64,000 nucleotides of DNA from an uncultured Roseburia sp. (GCA_910587865.1 CAJUNX010000002.1:53171-117170), one strand, 5' to 3'. Counted from the first letter of the stretch, positions 15,193-25,011 are shown. Notes: a model not told the origin generated them from the sequence alone. Numbers and translations: made by a program.

Positions 15193-17181
15193 TTACCCGC
15201 GCTCTCCCAGCACATTTTTTCTGAGGCTCTCATATGCTATCAGAATATAAATCACATATATCACTGCAAACAATGCGGCCGCTGTCCCCGCAATCACGGG
15301 CGGACTGCCGCTTCCGACCATCGTTCCCGGCTCCACCAGGTATCCCATATTGAGGATAAACGGAACCCCGATCAGAAGCGGCGGCACCGCAGGCATCCCG
15401 TAATATATCAAAAACTGCCTCCGCAGCGCCCGCTTCATCTCCCGCCGGTCCATGCCGAGCTTTCCGAGAAGTGTAAACTGCCTCCTGTAGCGTTCCGCCT
15501 CGGAAAGCACCTGAACCGTCAGGATCGTAGCCGCCGTCATCGTCAGCACCAGCGCGAGATAATACAGCGGAAAGACCGTCATTGCCGTCATGGATGCCGT
15601 TTCTTTCTCCGCCGCGGACCGCACAAACAGCGTCACATCGTAATTGCCGCTGATCCGATCCCGCATGGCCTCAAGCGACTGGTGCTGCTCCTCGCTGACC
15701 GGCTCCCTCGTCTTTGCGGCGTACATATGGTGGCTGACCGCGCAGGCTTCCGCCGCTGCATCCGGCACGATCAGAATATATCCGCGGCCGTTGACATTCC
15801 AGTAATGCTGCGCAAATGTCTCCGTATGAATCCCGCCAAACGCGAGCGTATGCCCTCCCGCCGTGACCGGACCGGACCAGTCCTTTAACGCCTGCGCGAC
15901 ATAGGGCTGACAATGAATGAGATACTGGTCCGGAGGGAGCGAAACCGGCGGATAGCCGAGCATCTCCCGCAGGGAAGCATAATCGCTCGCCCGCATCAGC
16001 GTATCCGCGGGATACATGCGGTAATATTCCATATGTTCCTCAATCACCTTTAACACCGTATCCGACTCTCCCAGATACACATCATATTCCCTGTCATCCG
16101 ACGTCGGAATCAGCTCGCGCAGATAATCTGTCGTGTCCGGGATAATATCACCTGATTCAGACCATTCTTTGTCGTTTTTATATAAATCGACATCTGTATC
16201 CATCTCTTTCAAACTCACAATCAGATCAAAACAGGCGAGCGGAGCCGTGCGGTTTACAAACATCGCGCGGAAGGTCATCCCGCAGCCCTCCGCAATCATC
16301 GTTGCGGTAAACAGCAGGGCGATGGTGGCCATGGTCACGCCCATCGTGGAAACCTTTGCCGTGAGCGTCCGAAAAACCAGCAGATTCTGACCCTGATATT
16401 TTTTTGCCTTATGCTTCTCAAACCAGGCCGGGACTCCGGAGGCAAAGCTGGAAAAAAATCCATAGAGAAACACAATAATGCATATTGTGCCCAATACCTG
16501 GAAAAGCTGGCCCCGCGCCATGATAAACAGCGTTCCGATCACACCGAGCACAATCGATACGGTAAATATGCTTCTGCGCCCGGCGCTTTTCTTTATAAAG
16601 GCTTCCTCATTCTGCCGTTCAAAATAGATGAGATCATATATTTTCATTTTCTCAATCCGCTTCCGGCTCTTCCGCTGAGCCGACAGATATATTACAATAA
16701 AATACAAAAGCGTCAGCGCCACCGCTTTGACAGAAAAAGAAAAGGAAAAGTGATACGGATATCCAAACAGCGCCAGCACAATCGCCCGCAGAAACTGATA
16801 GATCAGATTGCCGAGCAGAAGCCCCGGAACCAGCGCAAAACCACCCACAACAAGATTTTCCAGGAAAAACAGCCGCGCAACCTGCCTGTTTTCAAAGCCG
16901 GTCAGAATATAAATTCCCAGCTCCTTACTGCGTCTGGTCAGCATAAAATGTGTCGTATAAGAGACCAGCCAGCTGATGATGCATACAACCGCAATACTGG
17001 CCATCACAATCATCATCGACAGCTGTGCAATCTGTGAGGCCAGATCTCTGATCTCCTTCGAGAATAAAAGTCCGTTGAAGGCATACATCAGCGCCGCCAC
17101 CATGACGATCGTGACAAAATAAACCAGATAATCTTCCGCCTGACGCCTGGCATTGCGCAGAGAAAGCTTAGATAACGTCAC
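15193..17181 (-). CDS. bceB: Bce-type ABC transporter permease
   Basis: A 662-residue permease of the BceB family, which with BceA protects against cell-wall-active peptides (bacitracin, lantibiotics) and acts as sensor for the linked kinase. Ten membrane segments are expected: one near the start, FtsX-like blocks at about residues 45-270, a large extracellular domain at about 310-510 (highly charged, Tyr-rich) and a second FtsX block at the end, which is visible here. The start is a GTG after GGGAGGTGATATCA, overlapping the end of bceA by 14 bases. The symbol is used for the family; the actual peptide is unknown. Confidence 0.85.
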   Translation of the reverse strand: MTLSKLSLRNARRQAEDYLVYFVTIVMVAALMYAFNGLLFSKEIRDLASQIAQLSMMIVMASIAVVCIISWLVSYTTHFMLTRRSKELGIYILTGFENRQVARLFFLENLVVGGFALVPGLLLGNLIYQFLRAIVLALFGYPYHFSFSFSVKAVALTLLYFIVIYLSAQRKSRKRIEKMKIYDLIYFERQNEEAFIKKSAGRRSIFTVSIVLGVIGTLFIMARGQLFQVLGTICIIVFLYGFFSSFASGVPAWFEKHKAKKYQGQNLLVFRTLTAKVSTMGVTMATIALLFTATMIAEGCGMTFRAMFVNRTAPLACFDLIVSLKEMDTDVDLYKNDKEWSESGDIIPDTTDYLRELIPTSDDREYDVYLGESDTVLKVIEEHMEYYRMYPADTLMRASDYASLREMLGYPPVSLPPDQYLIHCQPYVAQALKDWSGPVTAGGHTLAFGGIHTETFAQHYWNVNGRGYILIVPDAAAEACAVSHHMYAAKTREPVSEEQHQSLEAMRDRISGNYDVTLFVRSAAEKETASMTAMTVFPLYYLALVLTMTAATILTVQVLSEAERYRRQFTLLGKLGMDRREMKRALRRQFLIYYGMPAVPPLLIGVPFILNMGYLVEPGTMVGSGSPPVIAGTAAALFAVIYVIYILIAYESLRKNVLGERG

Positions 17182-17926
17182 TGATATCACCTCCCAGCAG
17201 CGCGAGCACATCGAGAATCTCATGATAAAAGGCGGATCGCGTTCTCTCTCCCCGAAGCAGCTCGTTAAACAGACGACCGTCCTTTAAAAATAAAACACGC
17301 TTTGCATAACAGGCGCTGTATGCGTCATGGGTGACCATAAGGATCGTCGTTCCCATCTCCCCGTTCATCTGCATCATGAGCTCAAGCAGGTTTTTGGATG
17401 CCTTCGAATCCAGCGCTCCGGTCGGCTCATCCGCCAGGAGCAGCGTCTGCCCTGCTACAATCGCCCGCGCACAGGCCGCCCGCTGCTTCTGCCCGCCGGA
17501 CACCTGATACGGGAATTTTCCGAGCACCTCTGCGATGCCAAGCTTCCCGGCCGCCTCCTGCACCCGCTGCAGCACTTCATCCGGGTCAATGTGGTTAAGC
17601 GAGAGCGCAAGCCCGATATTTTCCTCAATGGTGAGCGTGTCAAGCAGATTAAAATCCTGAAAAACAAAGCCGAGCCGCTCCCGCCGGAACTTTGCCAGCT
17701 CCGCAGCCGCAAGCGCGGCGATCTCCTTCCCGTCGAGCAGAATACTTCCCGCACTGATCGTATCGATCGTGGAGATACAGTTGAGCAGCGTTGTTTTTCC
17801 GCTGCCGGACGCTCCCATGATCGCGATAAATTCGCCGTCCTCCACGTTAAAGCTGACCCGGTCCAGGGCCTTCGTCACATTGTTTTTACTTCCGTAATAC
17901 TTTTCAATGTTTTTGACCTGTAGCAT
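17168..17926 (-). CDS. bceA: Bce-type ABC transporter ATP-binding protein
   Basis: A 252-residue ABC ATPase. Walker A is GASGSGKTT near residue 41, the Q-loop VFQDFNL, signature VSGGQKQRAA and Walker B LLLADEPTGALD, all canonical for the MacB/Bce type. The start chosen (MLQVKNIEKYYG) has the ribosome site GGAGGGA; the longer frame upstream is out of family. It energises the permease encoded directly downstream with overlap. A matching regulator site lies 170 bases upstream. Confidence 0.9.
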   Translation of the reverse strand: MLQVKNIEKYYGSKNNVTKALDRVSFNVEDGEFIAIMGASGSGKTTLLNCISTIDTISAGSILLDGKEIAALAAAELAKFRRERLGFVFQDFNLLDTLTIEENIGLALSLNHIDPDEVLQRVQEAAGKLGIAEVLGKFPYQVSGGQKQRAACARAIVAGQTLLLADEPTGALDSKASKNLLELMMQMNGEMGTTILMVTHDAYSACYAKRVLFLKDGRLFNELLRGERTRSAFYHEILDVLALLGGDISDVI

Positions 17927-18093
17927 GATTCCCTCCGTTTCCGCGCCGGAATACATTTCCCGGACATCGTTACTGACCGCTGTCCTCTGCAAAAGCCGCC
18001 CCAGGATCCGAAGACTCCGGCAGATCCGCAGCGGGTTACAGAAAAAGAATACTTCAAAACAGGCATCGGCAGTAGCGATCTGATATTGACTTT

Positions 18094-18111
18094 CCTTACA
18101 GTTCTGTAAGG
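18094..18111 (-). promoter_or_regulatory. BceR-type operator upstream of bceAB
   Basis: CCTTACAGTTCTGTAAGG is a perfect inverted repeat that contains TTACA-GTTC-TGTAA, an exact match to the TNACA-N4-TGTAA consensus of BceR-like regulators. It lies between the kinase and transporter genes, oriented for control of bceAB. Confidence 0.75.
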
Positions 18112-18152
18112 TATGCGTCGGGTTCTCTTCCGGCACGGCCCCTTCCGAACGG

Positions 18153-19169
18153 TCAGTCCCTCTCTTCCGGCACGGCCTGCCGCATGGGAAATGTCAGTGT
18201 GACACAGGTCCCCTCTCCCTCCTGCGAGGTGATCTCAAGCTGTATCCCGAGAAAATCCGATATTTTCCGGCATAAATACAGCCCCATGCCGGTGGAGCCG
18301 CCGCGCAGACGCCCGTTGCTCCCGGTAAACCCGCGGTCAGATACCCGTGAAAGCTCATGCTGCGGTATTCCGATCCCATTGTCCGAAACGGAAAGCTGTA
18401 CCTGTTTTCCCAGCGGATGCGCACAAATCGACACGACAGGCGTCCCGCTCCGATACCGCGCCGCATTCTGCAGAAGCTGTCCGAGGATAAAAGCCGCCCA
18501 TTTCTCATCCGTATAGACCGTGCATTCCGGCAGATTTGTCTCCACTCGCACGCCGCTCTGAATCAGAAGACTGCGGTGTGTCTGCACCGCCTGCGCGACC
18601 AGCCGCGACAGCTCCAGCCGCCGGATGACACAGTCCCGCTCCGGGCTTTCCGCCCTTGCGTAATAGAGGGCCCGCTCCACATGCGCCTCAATCTGCGCAA
18701 GCTCCGCGGCAAGCCTGCGGCGCACATCCCCGTCCAGCCCCTGGCCCAGCAGCCGGGCCGCCGTGATCGGCGCCTTGATCTCGTGCACCCAGCTCTCAAT
18801 ATATTCCCGGTACTCCCTCTGTGCGGCCTGCGCATCTGAAACACCTGCAATCATCGCCTGTCCCGACCGGCGCATCAGCCCGAACAAAAAGCGCTCATAC
18901 GGGTCCTCCGCCGGCGGAATGCATTCCGTAAACAGCTGCTTTTGATCCAGTCCGTCCGATATCGCCAGAAGCTCCCTGCACCTGGCGCGAAGCCGCAGGT
19001 ATGTAAGCGTCTGTATCAGTACCGCCGCCAGCGCAAGCGTGATCAGAAGCAGCGCCAGCACACCGGCCTGTGTTCCCGTGGCCAGCAGGATGACCGCAAA
19101 AATAATCACTAACAGAATATAAATCAGGCAGCGTTTTAAGCGTGACTCCAGGAATTCTCCGACTGTCAT
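18153..19169 (-). CDS. bceS: Bce-type sensor histidine kinase
   Basis: A 338-residue intramembrane-sensing histidine kinase. Two membrane segments (residues ~13-30 and 36-55) are separated by only a few residues, so there is no sensor domain outside the membrane. The H-box is SWVHEIKAPITAARLL with the phospho-acceptor His near residue 136, and the ATPase lid motifs DNGIGIP and GSTGMGLYL are present. In this family the kinase detects peptides through the BceAB transporter. Start ATG overlaps the regulator gene by four bases (GGAGGGGACGCC before ATG). Confidence 0.85.
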   Translation of the reverse strand: MTVGEFLESRLKRCLIYILLVIIFAVILLATGTQAGVLALLLITLALAAVLIQTLTYLRLRARCRELLAISDGLDQKQLFTECIPPAEDPYERFLFGLMRRSGQAMIAGVSDAQAAQREYREYIESWVHEIKAPITAARLLGQGLDGDVRRRLAAELAQIEAHVERALYYARAESPERDCVIRRLELSRLVAQAVQTHRSLLIQSGVRVETNLPECTVYTDEKWAAFILGQLLQNAARYRSGTPVVSICAHPLGKQVQLSVSDNGIGIPQHELSRVSDRGFTGSNGRLRGGSTGMGLYLCRKISDFLGIQLEITSQEGEGTCVTLTFPMRQAVPEERD

Positions 19170-19957
19170 GGCGTCCCCTCCGATCCGCTCTCTTCGTCGG
19201 CCGGCACGCCGTCCGCGCAGAGCTGATACCCCAGCCCGCGGCGGGTTTTAATACAATCCGACCTCCCGAGCGCTGCCAGCTTTGACCGAAGCCGTGTCAC
19301 ATTCACACTTAATGTGTTGTCATCGATATAGATCTGATGATCCCAAAGCACATCGATGAGATCCGCCCGCGACACGATATCCCCGGCGTGCCTCATCAGG
19401 TGCGCCAGGATCTGAAGCTCATTGCGGCTTAGCTCCGCGCTGCGCTCTGGCGCCGAAACGGCGCCTCTGACCGGCTGTTCCGCCACCGCACGTCTGGCCT
19501 CATGCGTCGCCGCCACATCTCTGACCGGCTTCACCACGCCTTTGGCAAGCTGCAGCTTAAGACCGCAGGCTTCGATTGTGTCTGCTGCCGGCGCCCCGTC
19601 GCTCCGTCGCAGAACAGCCCGGATGCGCGCCAAAAGTAACAGCACATCGTATGGCTTCGTGATATAGTCGTCTCCGCCCAGACTCAGCCCCCGCAGTTCA
19701 TCCATGGCGGTATCCCGGCTTGTGACAAAAATAATGGGGGTCTGAATCGTTTTTCGAAGCTGTGTGCACAGCGTCAGCCCGTTTACACCGGGCAGAAGGA
19801 TATCCATCAGAATCAGATCCGGTTTTTCGGATTTCACCTGCCCCGGGATATCCGTAAAATCCGTGACTGCCACGGCACGATAACCCTCTCTTGTCAGCAG
19901 TGCAGCCAGCTCCTCCCGGATATCCGGCTCGTCTTCGATCATCATAATTGTCCGCAC
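19166..19957 (-). CDS. bceR: Bce-type response regulator (OmpR/PhoB class)
   Basis: A 263-residue response regulator. The receiver has the acidic pair EDE near the start, the phospho-acceptor Asp in LILMDILLPG and the Lys in DYITKPYD; the C-terminal winged helix (SRADLIDVLWDH, VNVTRLRSKLA, RRGLGYQL) binds DNA. Between the two lies an unusual Ala/Arg-rich linker of about 40 residues (EARRAVAEQPVRGAVS), longer than the family norm. GTG start after GGGAGGAAAGTC. It presumably binds the inverted repeat before bceA. Confidence 0.85.
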   Translation of the reverse strand: MRTIMMIEDEPDIREELAALLTREGYRAVAVTDFTDIPGQVKSEKPDLILMDILLPGVNGLTLCTQLRKTIQTPIIFVTSRDTAMDELRGLSLGGDDYITKPYDVLLLLARIRAVLRRSDGAPAADTIEACGLKLQLAKGVVKPVRDVAATHEARRAVAEQPVRGAVSAPERSAELSRNELQILAHLMRHAGDIVSRADLIDVLWDHQIYIDDNTLSVNVTRLRSKLAALGRSDCIKTRRGLGYQLCADGVPADEESGSEGTP

Positions 19958-20016
19958 GACTTTCCTCCCTGTCTGTTTGCATAGCTGCCGTCAAAATAAC
20001 TATAGATAGGCTGTCC

Positions 20017-22314
20017 TCATTCACAGCGCTCCCCAAATACTGTAACCCCTCCCGCGGTTACAGGTACAATCCCGCCGTCCAGCCACACCGGATTCGCCGA
20101 CGATTCCGCATGATCTTTTTGCGGACCATTCACACACGATTCCTCTTTCCATGCCTGACGGCCGTTCACACACGATTCCCTCTGGTCGGAGAAAAATACG
20201 CTCCTGCCGTCCGATAACAGCACGCGCTTCGCCTCCGGCAGGCGTATCTCATGATCTTTTTCCCGGGCGGAATAGACAATCCACAGCCGTTTCCAGGGAT
20301 CCTGTCCGCTTAACGCGTCAAAAGAAAACGCCACACACCTCTCACTGCATTTGTAAAACCGGATCGCCTTTCTCACCCGGATATCTCTTCGCCAGTACCC
20401 CGAAAAGCTCCTGCGGATCGCGAGCATTCCTTTATAATATGCCATAAGATCCTCGTACCGGTACATCCGCTCCCAGTCCAGCGCGTTTAAATCCGCCGGC
20501 GACCGGTAGCTGTCGCCGATCCCGTCTTTTGTCCGCGCCGCCTCCTCCCCTGCCTGAAAAAATACAGAACCCAGCGACGTGAGGACGATCCCTGCCGCGA
20601 ATTTATTCGCCTGCAGCACAGCCGCGTCATGTTTCCTGAAATCCGGCTTATCCTGCATCGTATAACAGAGTTTATCCCACAGCGTCCAGTTGTCGTGGGC
20701 CGAGACATAAGTGATCGTCTGGCCGGGATTCTGCGGCTGATACCCGCCCTTCCCGTCGCACCAGGCCAGCACCGACGAACGGATCCGCCGTTTCAGCTGT
20801 GTTCCGCCGTTGACAAAACCGGGCACCTCTGCACAAAAGACACTTCCCTTGACAGCATCCCTCGTATCGTCATTAAAGACGGCGATCCGCGGATCCAGTT
20901 TTTCCACATTCGCTTTCACCGCAGGGGTCAGTCCTTCCCGCAATGCAGAGCTCCCGGCTGTCCAGGGTTCGCCGTACATCAGAATCGAAGTGCCGCCCGG
21001 CAGCGCATCCAGCGCGCGGCGGATCCCGTTCATCGTCTCCGTGTCAAACAGTCCCATCAGGTCGAAACGGAAGCCGTCGATGTGGTATTCCCTCGCCCAG
21101 TAGCAGACAGACTCCGTGATATACCGGCGAAACATCGGCCGTTCGCACGCCGTCTCGTTTCCGCAGCCCGAACCGTTAGAGAGAGAGCCGTCCGGATTCT
21201 GCCGGTAATAATAATACGGAACCGTCCGCTGAAAACAGGAATCCATGGAAAACGTGTGGTTGTATACAACATCCATCACGACGCCGATCCCCTCCGCGTG
21301 AAGCGCCTGCACCATTTCCTTAAACTCCCGGATGCGGACACGTCCGTCATACGAATCTGTCGCATAACTGCCCTCCGGGACATTAAAATTGAGCGGATCA
21401 TATCCCCAGTTGAAGGAATCGACATTTCCCTGATCTCCCGGTCTGACGGCAGCATTCCTTTCATCCAAAGCCGCACCGGCGTCCCTGCATCCTTCCGCCT
21501 CATCGACGGAGGCGAAATCAAAACAGGGCAGCAGGTGCACATGGGTGATCCCAAGCTCCCTTAAATACGCCAGGCAGGTCGGCTTTGCCCTGCCGGCATG
21601 TGCTCCCCCAAAACCATCACCGCCGGCACCCTCTTCTCCAGCGGCTGCCGCCGCATCCCGGGCTGTCCTCCCCTCTCTCCTGACAGACACCGCCGCATCA
21701 CCGCCGGCACACTCTCCCCCCTCAACGTTCGCAGCGTCCCGCCCGGCACGCTGTCTCTCCCGGCCGCACAGCACAGAATCCGTGACCGTAAACGCCTTAT
21801 ACTTCCCCCGGTACTCTGCCGGGATACCGGAGCTTTCGGCAAAGGAGAAATCCTTCACATGCAGCTCATAAATCACCGGCAGCCGGCCGGCGTCATAACA
21901 AAATGAGTCCTCCTCCCAGCCGGCCGGATCCGTCTCCCTCAGATCCACGATCATGCTCCGTCTTCCGTTCACCCCGCAGGCTATTGCGTACACATCCTGC
22001 GTCTCCTTCGTCTGCCCGTCCGCCGTGACTGTGTAGGTATAATAGCGGTTTTTCAGATTTTCATCTATATTTGCTGACCATACGCCTTTTGCGCCGCGCT
22101 TCATCGGCAGAGAGCTGATCCGGTCGTCAGTCCCCTCCGTTCCGCTCTCATACAGATTTAAAAGCACCTCCTCCGCGGTCGGCGCCCACACCTTAAATAC
22201 CGTATCCGCGTCATGAAGCGTCACACCAAGATCGGTTCCCTCATATTCATACCTGCGCCCAAACTCCTCCGAATCAAACAGCTTTTTCCAGCCCGCCGGC
22301 TTCTTTGCTTTCAT
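20017..22314 (-). CDS. pulA: Type I pullulanase
   Basis: A 765-residue cytoplasmic glycoside hydrolase (GH13) that opens alpha-1,6 bonds in pullulan or glycogen-type glucans. Motifs: FNWGYDPLNFNVPEG, region I DVVYNHTF, region II GFRFDLMGL (nucleophile Asp), region III MYGEPW (acid/base Glu), region IV YVSAHDN. There is an N-terminal CBM48-like part (residues ~10-110) and no signal peptide. Three odd inserts not found in the usual family are seen: about 70 Arg/Gly/Ala-rich residues before TCLAYLRELGITHVH, about 20 after DFASVDE, and a C-terminal one with ESCVNG repeated. They keep the frame and are made of short GC-rich repeats. Confidence 0.85.
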   Translation of the reverse strand: MKAKKPAGWKKLFDSEEFGRRYEYEGTDLGVTLHDADTVFKVWAPTAEEVLLNLYESGTEGTDDRISSLPMKRGAKGVWSANIDENLKNRYYTYTVTADGQTKETQDVYAIACGVNGRRSMIVDLRETDPAGWEEDSFCYDAGRLPVIYELHVKDFSFAESSGIPAEYRGKYKAFTVTDSVLCGRERQRAGRDAANVEGGECAGGDAAVSVRREGRTARDAAAAAGEEGAGGDGFGGAHAGRAKPTCLAYLRELGITHVHLLPCFDFASVDEAEGCRDAGAALDERNAAVRPGDQGNVDSFNWGYDPLNFNVPEGSYATDSYDGRVRIREFKEMVQALHAEGIGVVMDVVYNHTFSMDSCFQRTVPYYYYRQNPDGSLSNGSGCGNETACERPMFRRYITESVCYWAREYHIDGFRFDLMGLFDTETMNGIRRALDALPGGTSILMYGEPWTAGSSALREGLTPAVKANVEKLDPRIAVFNDDTRDAVKGSVFCAEVPGFVNGGTQLKRRIRSSVLAWCDGKGGYQPQNPGQTITYVSAHDNWTLWDKLCYTMQDKPDFRKHDAAVLQANKFAAGIVLTSLGSVFFQAGEEAARTKDGIGDSYRSPADLNALDWERMYRYEDLMAYYKGMLAIRRSFSGYWRRDIRVRKAIRFYKCSERCVAFSFDALSGQDPWKRLWIVYSAREKDHEIRLPEAKRVLLSDGRSVFFSDQRESCVNGRQAWKEESCVNGPQKDHAESSANPVWLDGGIVPVTAGGVTVFGERCE

Positions 22315-22443
22315 CTGCTTCCCTCCCCCCGCCCCGCTTTATTTTTTATCCTTTTATTATACATGTTCCATGACACTGCTGTACATAGTTCAGACATTGA
22401 TTTTCACCTTGACTTACATTTTGTGAATGCTATATTAGAAACA

Positions 22444-22695
22444 TGAAGGAAACAACCGCTCACAAAATGGTTGACCTCCAGTTAGGTTATAAGCCTGCCT
22501 GAATCTGCGCTCCGGACTTATGTCCCTGTTTGAGGATATGGCTGCACTGGTATCCGCCGATATCACAGAGATACAGAAAAATAAAGTCAGCAACCGGATG
22601 ATGTCCCAGCCGTTGTTTATTCAGGCATTATTCGGGGATTTGTGTTGGGAAAATAAAGTAAGATTACACTATTTTGTTATATATTTTTATTGATT
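22444..22695 (+). other. Possible gene remnant, unidentified
   Basis: Two out-of-phase stretches look coding (about 18 codons ending LQLGYKP, then about 60 codons through LFEDMAALVSADITEIQK and PLFIQALFGDLCW) but no intact gene or start exists. I do not recognise the family. Confidence 0.25.
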
Positions 22696-22733
22696 TCAGA
22701 ACAAATAAGCGTTATGATAAATTATCATATAAT
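22690..22733 (+). promoter_or_regulatory. Promoter with overlapping palindrome before ABC exporter
   Basis: TTGATT-17-TATGAT is a good sigma-A-type promoter. The perfect palindrome ATGATAA-A-TTATCAT (22714-22728) covers its -10 box, which would suit a repressor. The TetR-like gene downstream is the likely binder, an inference. Confidence 0.5.
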
Positions 22734-22892
22734 CAATATACGTTTTCGCTAATAGGAGGAAATAACACTGTGGTCACAATATAAAAATGTTACGAAAAGA
22801 AAAGGCACACAAAAAAGCAATCCTCTAACATGTGCCGCTACAAAAAGAGCTTTTGAAACACAATAAAATATTTTTATGAAAGGAATCTCCCT

Positions 22893-24506
22893 ATGAAACT
22901 GATTCTTCGATACTGCCGGGAACTCATTCACACCTATCCGCTCCTCTTTGCAAAAGCAATCGCAATGATCCTTCTGATCACCGCCTTAAATACCGCAATT
23001 CCCTGCGGAATGCGTTATTATATTGATGCGGTCACCGCAAACGGCAGCATACTTATGATCATTGCGGGACTGCTGCTTTTCGCCGCCTGTATGCTCCTTG
23101 GCACCTGTCTTGAGATCCGCTGGTATATTCAGTTAGATGAAATGGGCGGCCGTTACATTACGGATATTACCATCGACGCGGAGCAGGTTCTGGCCTATGC
23201 CTCGCACCGTCATGTAGATGAGATGCGACCTGACCGGTTAAAGCATATGCTCTATGCGGATATCCTTGATATCTTCCGGGTGCTTGGCCACCACATCCCA
23301 AGCCTGGCGGGGCATCTCTGCACCATACTGATCAGCTTTCTTCTTGCCGCATGTTTCCACTGGCAGTTCGCCCTCATCCTGCTGCTTTCCTCAGCCGGAG
23401 GATTTTTTCTTTCTTTCTACAGCCGTAAAATGATTTCTCAAAAAGCCGGCATGACAAACCAGAAATTAAAGACACACCACGCACATTGTAACGAATATGT
23501 CGACTCGCTTCCGCTGATTCAGACAAATGATATCATTTCCTATTTCTGTAATCGTTCCAAGGCAGGCATTCATGATTTTATCGAGGCTTCCCAAAAGGAA
23601 AACCGTACCGCCGTTTTCTGGGGAAAAGCAATTGGAAACTATAACACGCTGTTTACGATCCTGCTCTCCGCGCTTCTTGTTCTGCCCGCGGTGGGCGGAA
23701 ATATTGTAAACCTGGTATTTTTCACAATGCTCTCCGGCATCGTCACCTCTACCAGCCAGCAGGCGGAGCTTCTGCTCCAGCAGATTATAAAAGCTTCGGT
23801 CAGCTTTGAAAATATCGAGGCGATACGCGCTCTGCCAAAGCGCCAGGGAGAACAGCCGCTGACGCATATTGCGCATGTTGAATTCCAAAATGTCGTCTTT
23901 ACCTATCCCGGCGCACAGATCCCCGCGCTCCGCGATATCTCCTGCCGGCTCTCGCAGGGCGACTTTATCCGGCTTACCGGCGGCAACGGAAGTGGCAAGT
24001 CAACGTTTATCAAGCTGCTCACCGGCATCTACGCGCCGGATTCCGGGCGGATCCTGGTAAACGGGCTGGATCTGTCCCTCTGCCGCCAGGAAGATCTGAA
24101 CCGGCAGATCCTCTACATCAATCAGGATGAAACCATGCTGAACGAAACGATGAAAACCTATGTGGAGCTGATCAGCGGTCATGCCATCGCTCCCGGCGAA
24201 TGGGGCCCGCTGTCTGCAAAGGCAGGGCTATCCGCGCCCTCGGACCGGGATATCGAAAACAACGGACTCTCCCTGTCCGTGGGACAGCGCAAAAAGCTCC
24301 TGATTCTCAAACTGCTGCTGCGCGCAGAGGAAGCATCCGTCATTATTCTCGACGAGGTGGAAGCCGGGCTGGACGCGGACACAAAAGCCCGGTTTTTATC
24401 GATCTTAAACGATCTCGTTTCAAAACGGGATAAAATCATCCTAATGATCGAGCACACAGAAGAACAGAATATCCCGTTTGACCGCGTGATGGAGTTTGGC
24501 CTTTAA
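22893..24506 (+). CDS. ABC transporter, fused membrane and ATPase domains
   Basis: A 537-residue half-transporter exporter. The membrane domain (residues ~1-300) has about six segments, and the ATPase domain has Walker A GGNGSGKST near residue 365, signature LSVGQRKKL and Walker B VIILDEVEAGLD. The membrane domain is on the short side and the signature's SGG is replaced by SVG, seen in some peptide or lantibiotic exporters. Start ATG after GAAAGGA. Substrate unknown. A TetR-like gene begins directly after, overlapping in frame or nearly. Confidence 0.75.
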   Translation: MKLILRYCRELIHTYPLLFAKAIAMILLITALNTAIPCGMRYYIDAVTANGSILMIIAGLLLFAACMLLGTCLEIRWYIQLDEMGGRYITDITIDAEQVLAYASHRHVDEMRPDRLKHMLYADILDIFRVLGHHIPSLAGHLCTILISFLLAACFHWQFALILLLSSAGGFFLSFYSRKMISQKAGMTNQKLKTHHAHCNEYVDSLPLIQTNDIISYFCNRSKAGIHDFIEASQKENRTAVFWGKAIGNYNTLFTILLSALLVLPAVGGNIVNLVFFTMLSGIVTSTSQQAELLLQQIIKASVSFENIEAIRALPKRQGEQPLTHIAHVEFQNVVFTYPGAQIPALRDISCRLSQGDFIRLTGGNGSGKSTFIKLLTGIYAPDSGRILVNGLDLSLCRQEDLNRQILYINQDETMLNETMKTYVELISGHAIAPGEWGPLSAKAGLSAPSDRDIENNGLSLSVGQRKKLLILKLLLRAEEASVIILDEVEAGLDADTKARFLSILNDLVSKRDKIILMIEHTEEQNIPFDRVMEFGL

Positions 24507-24535
24507 CAGGATACAAAAGCGTAGCAGATATCACA

Positions 24536-24943
24536 GTGAGCAATATTACAAAAGCCTGTGGTATCTCGCGCCAGACCTTCTACCACCATTTCAGAGACAA
24601 ATATTCCGTAATCGAATATCTCTATGAGCCGGCAATAAAAGAAATCGGCATGGGGTGTGGCAGTGATATTCAGGAAGTGTTATTGAGAATGTATGAGGAA
24701 TGCTGCAACAACAGAGCCAATTATATATCTGTGATCTCTTACGAAGGCCAAAACTCTTTTGAAGAATATTGCATAAAAGGAAATCGAGAGTTTTTTATGG
24801 AGTATTTTACACAAAAATACGGGAACGGGAATCTAGACAAATCGCTGGAAACAGCAATTGATTCCTCCTGTCATGGTGCTGCATTCACGCTGATCAGCTG
24901 GATCCGAAACGGTATGAAAGAATGTTCGGAATTCATAGCCTGA
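24536..24943 (+). CDS. TetR family regulator, N-terminally short
   Basis: A 135-residue TetR-like protein (DhaS-type C-terminus). The HTH is seen as VSNITKACGISRQTFYHHFRDK. The start assigned (GTG) leaves out helix 1 that every TetR repressor has; the frame stays open upstream (SVADIT) into the end of the ABC gene, so a longer form could use a non-standard start, or the N-terminus was lost when the two genes were joined. If it is active, the palindrome before the ABC gene is its likely site. Confidence 0.6.
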   Translation: MSNITKACGISRQTFYHHFRDKYSVIEYLYEPAIKEIGMGCGSDIQEVLLRMYEECCNNRANYISVISYEGQNSFEEYCIKGNREFFMEYFTQKYGNGNLDKSLETAIDSSCHGAAFTLISWIRNGMKECSEFIA

Positions 24944-25011
24944 GAGATGTACAAATGCCTGCCAAAGTTATTGCGGCTGTCAATGAAACAATAATATAGA
25001 TGGAATCCGGG

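Noticed and set aside
17327..17923. Plus-strand frames of 150-310 codons opposite bceA, pulA, the SNF2 gene, the glycosidase and the AbiEii-like gene
   Set aside because: Composition (Arg/Pro/His-rich) and lack of starts show them to be shadows of the GC-rich minus-strand genes.
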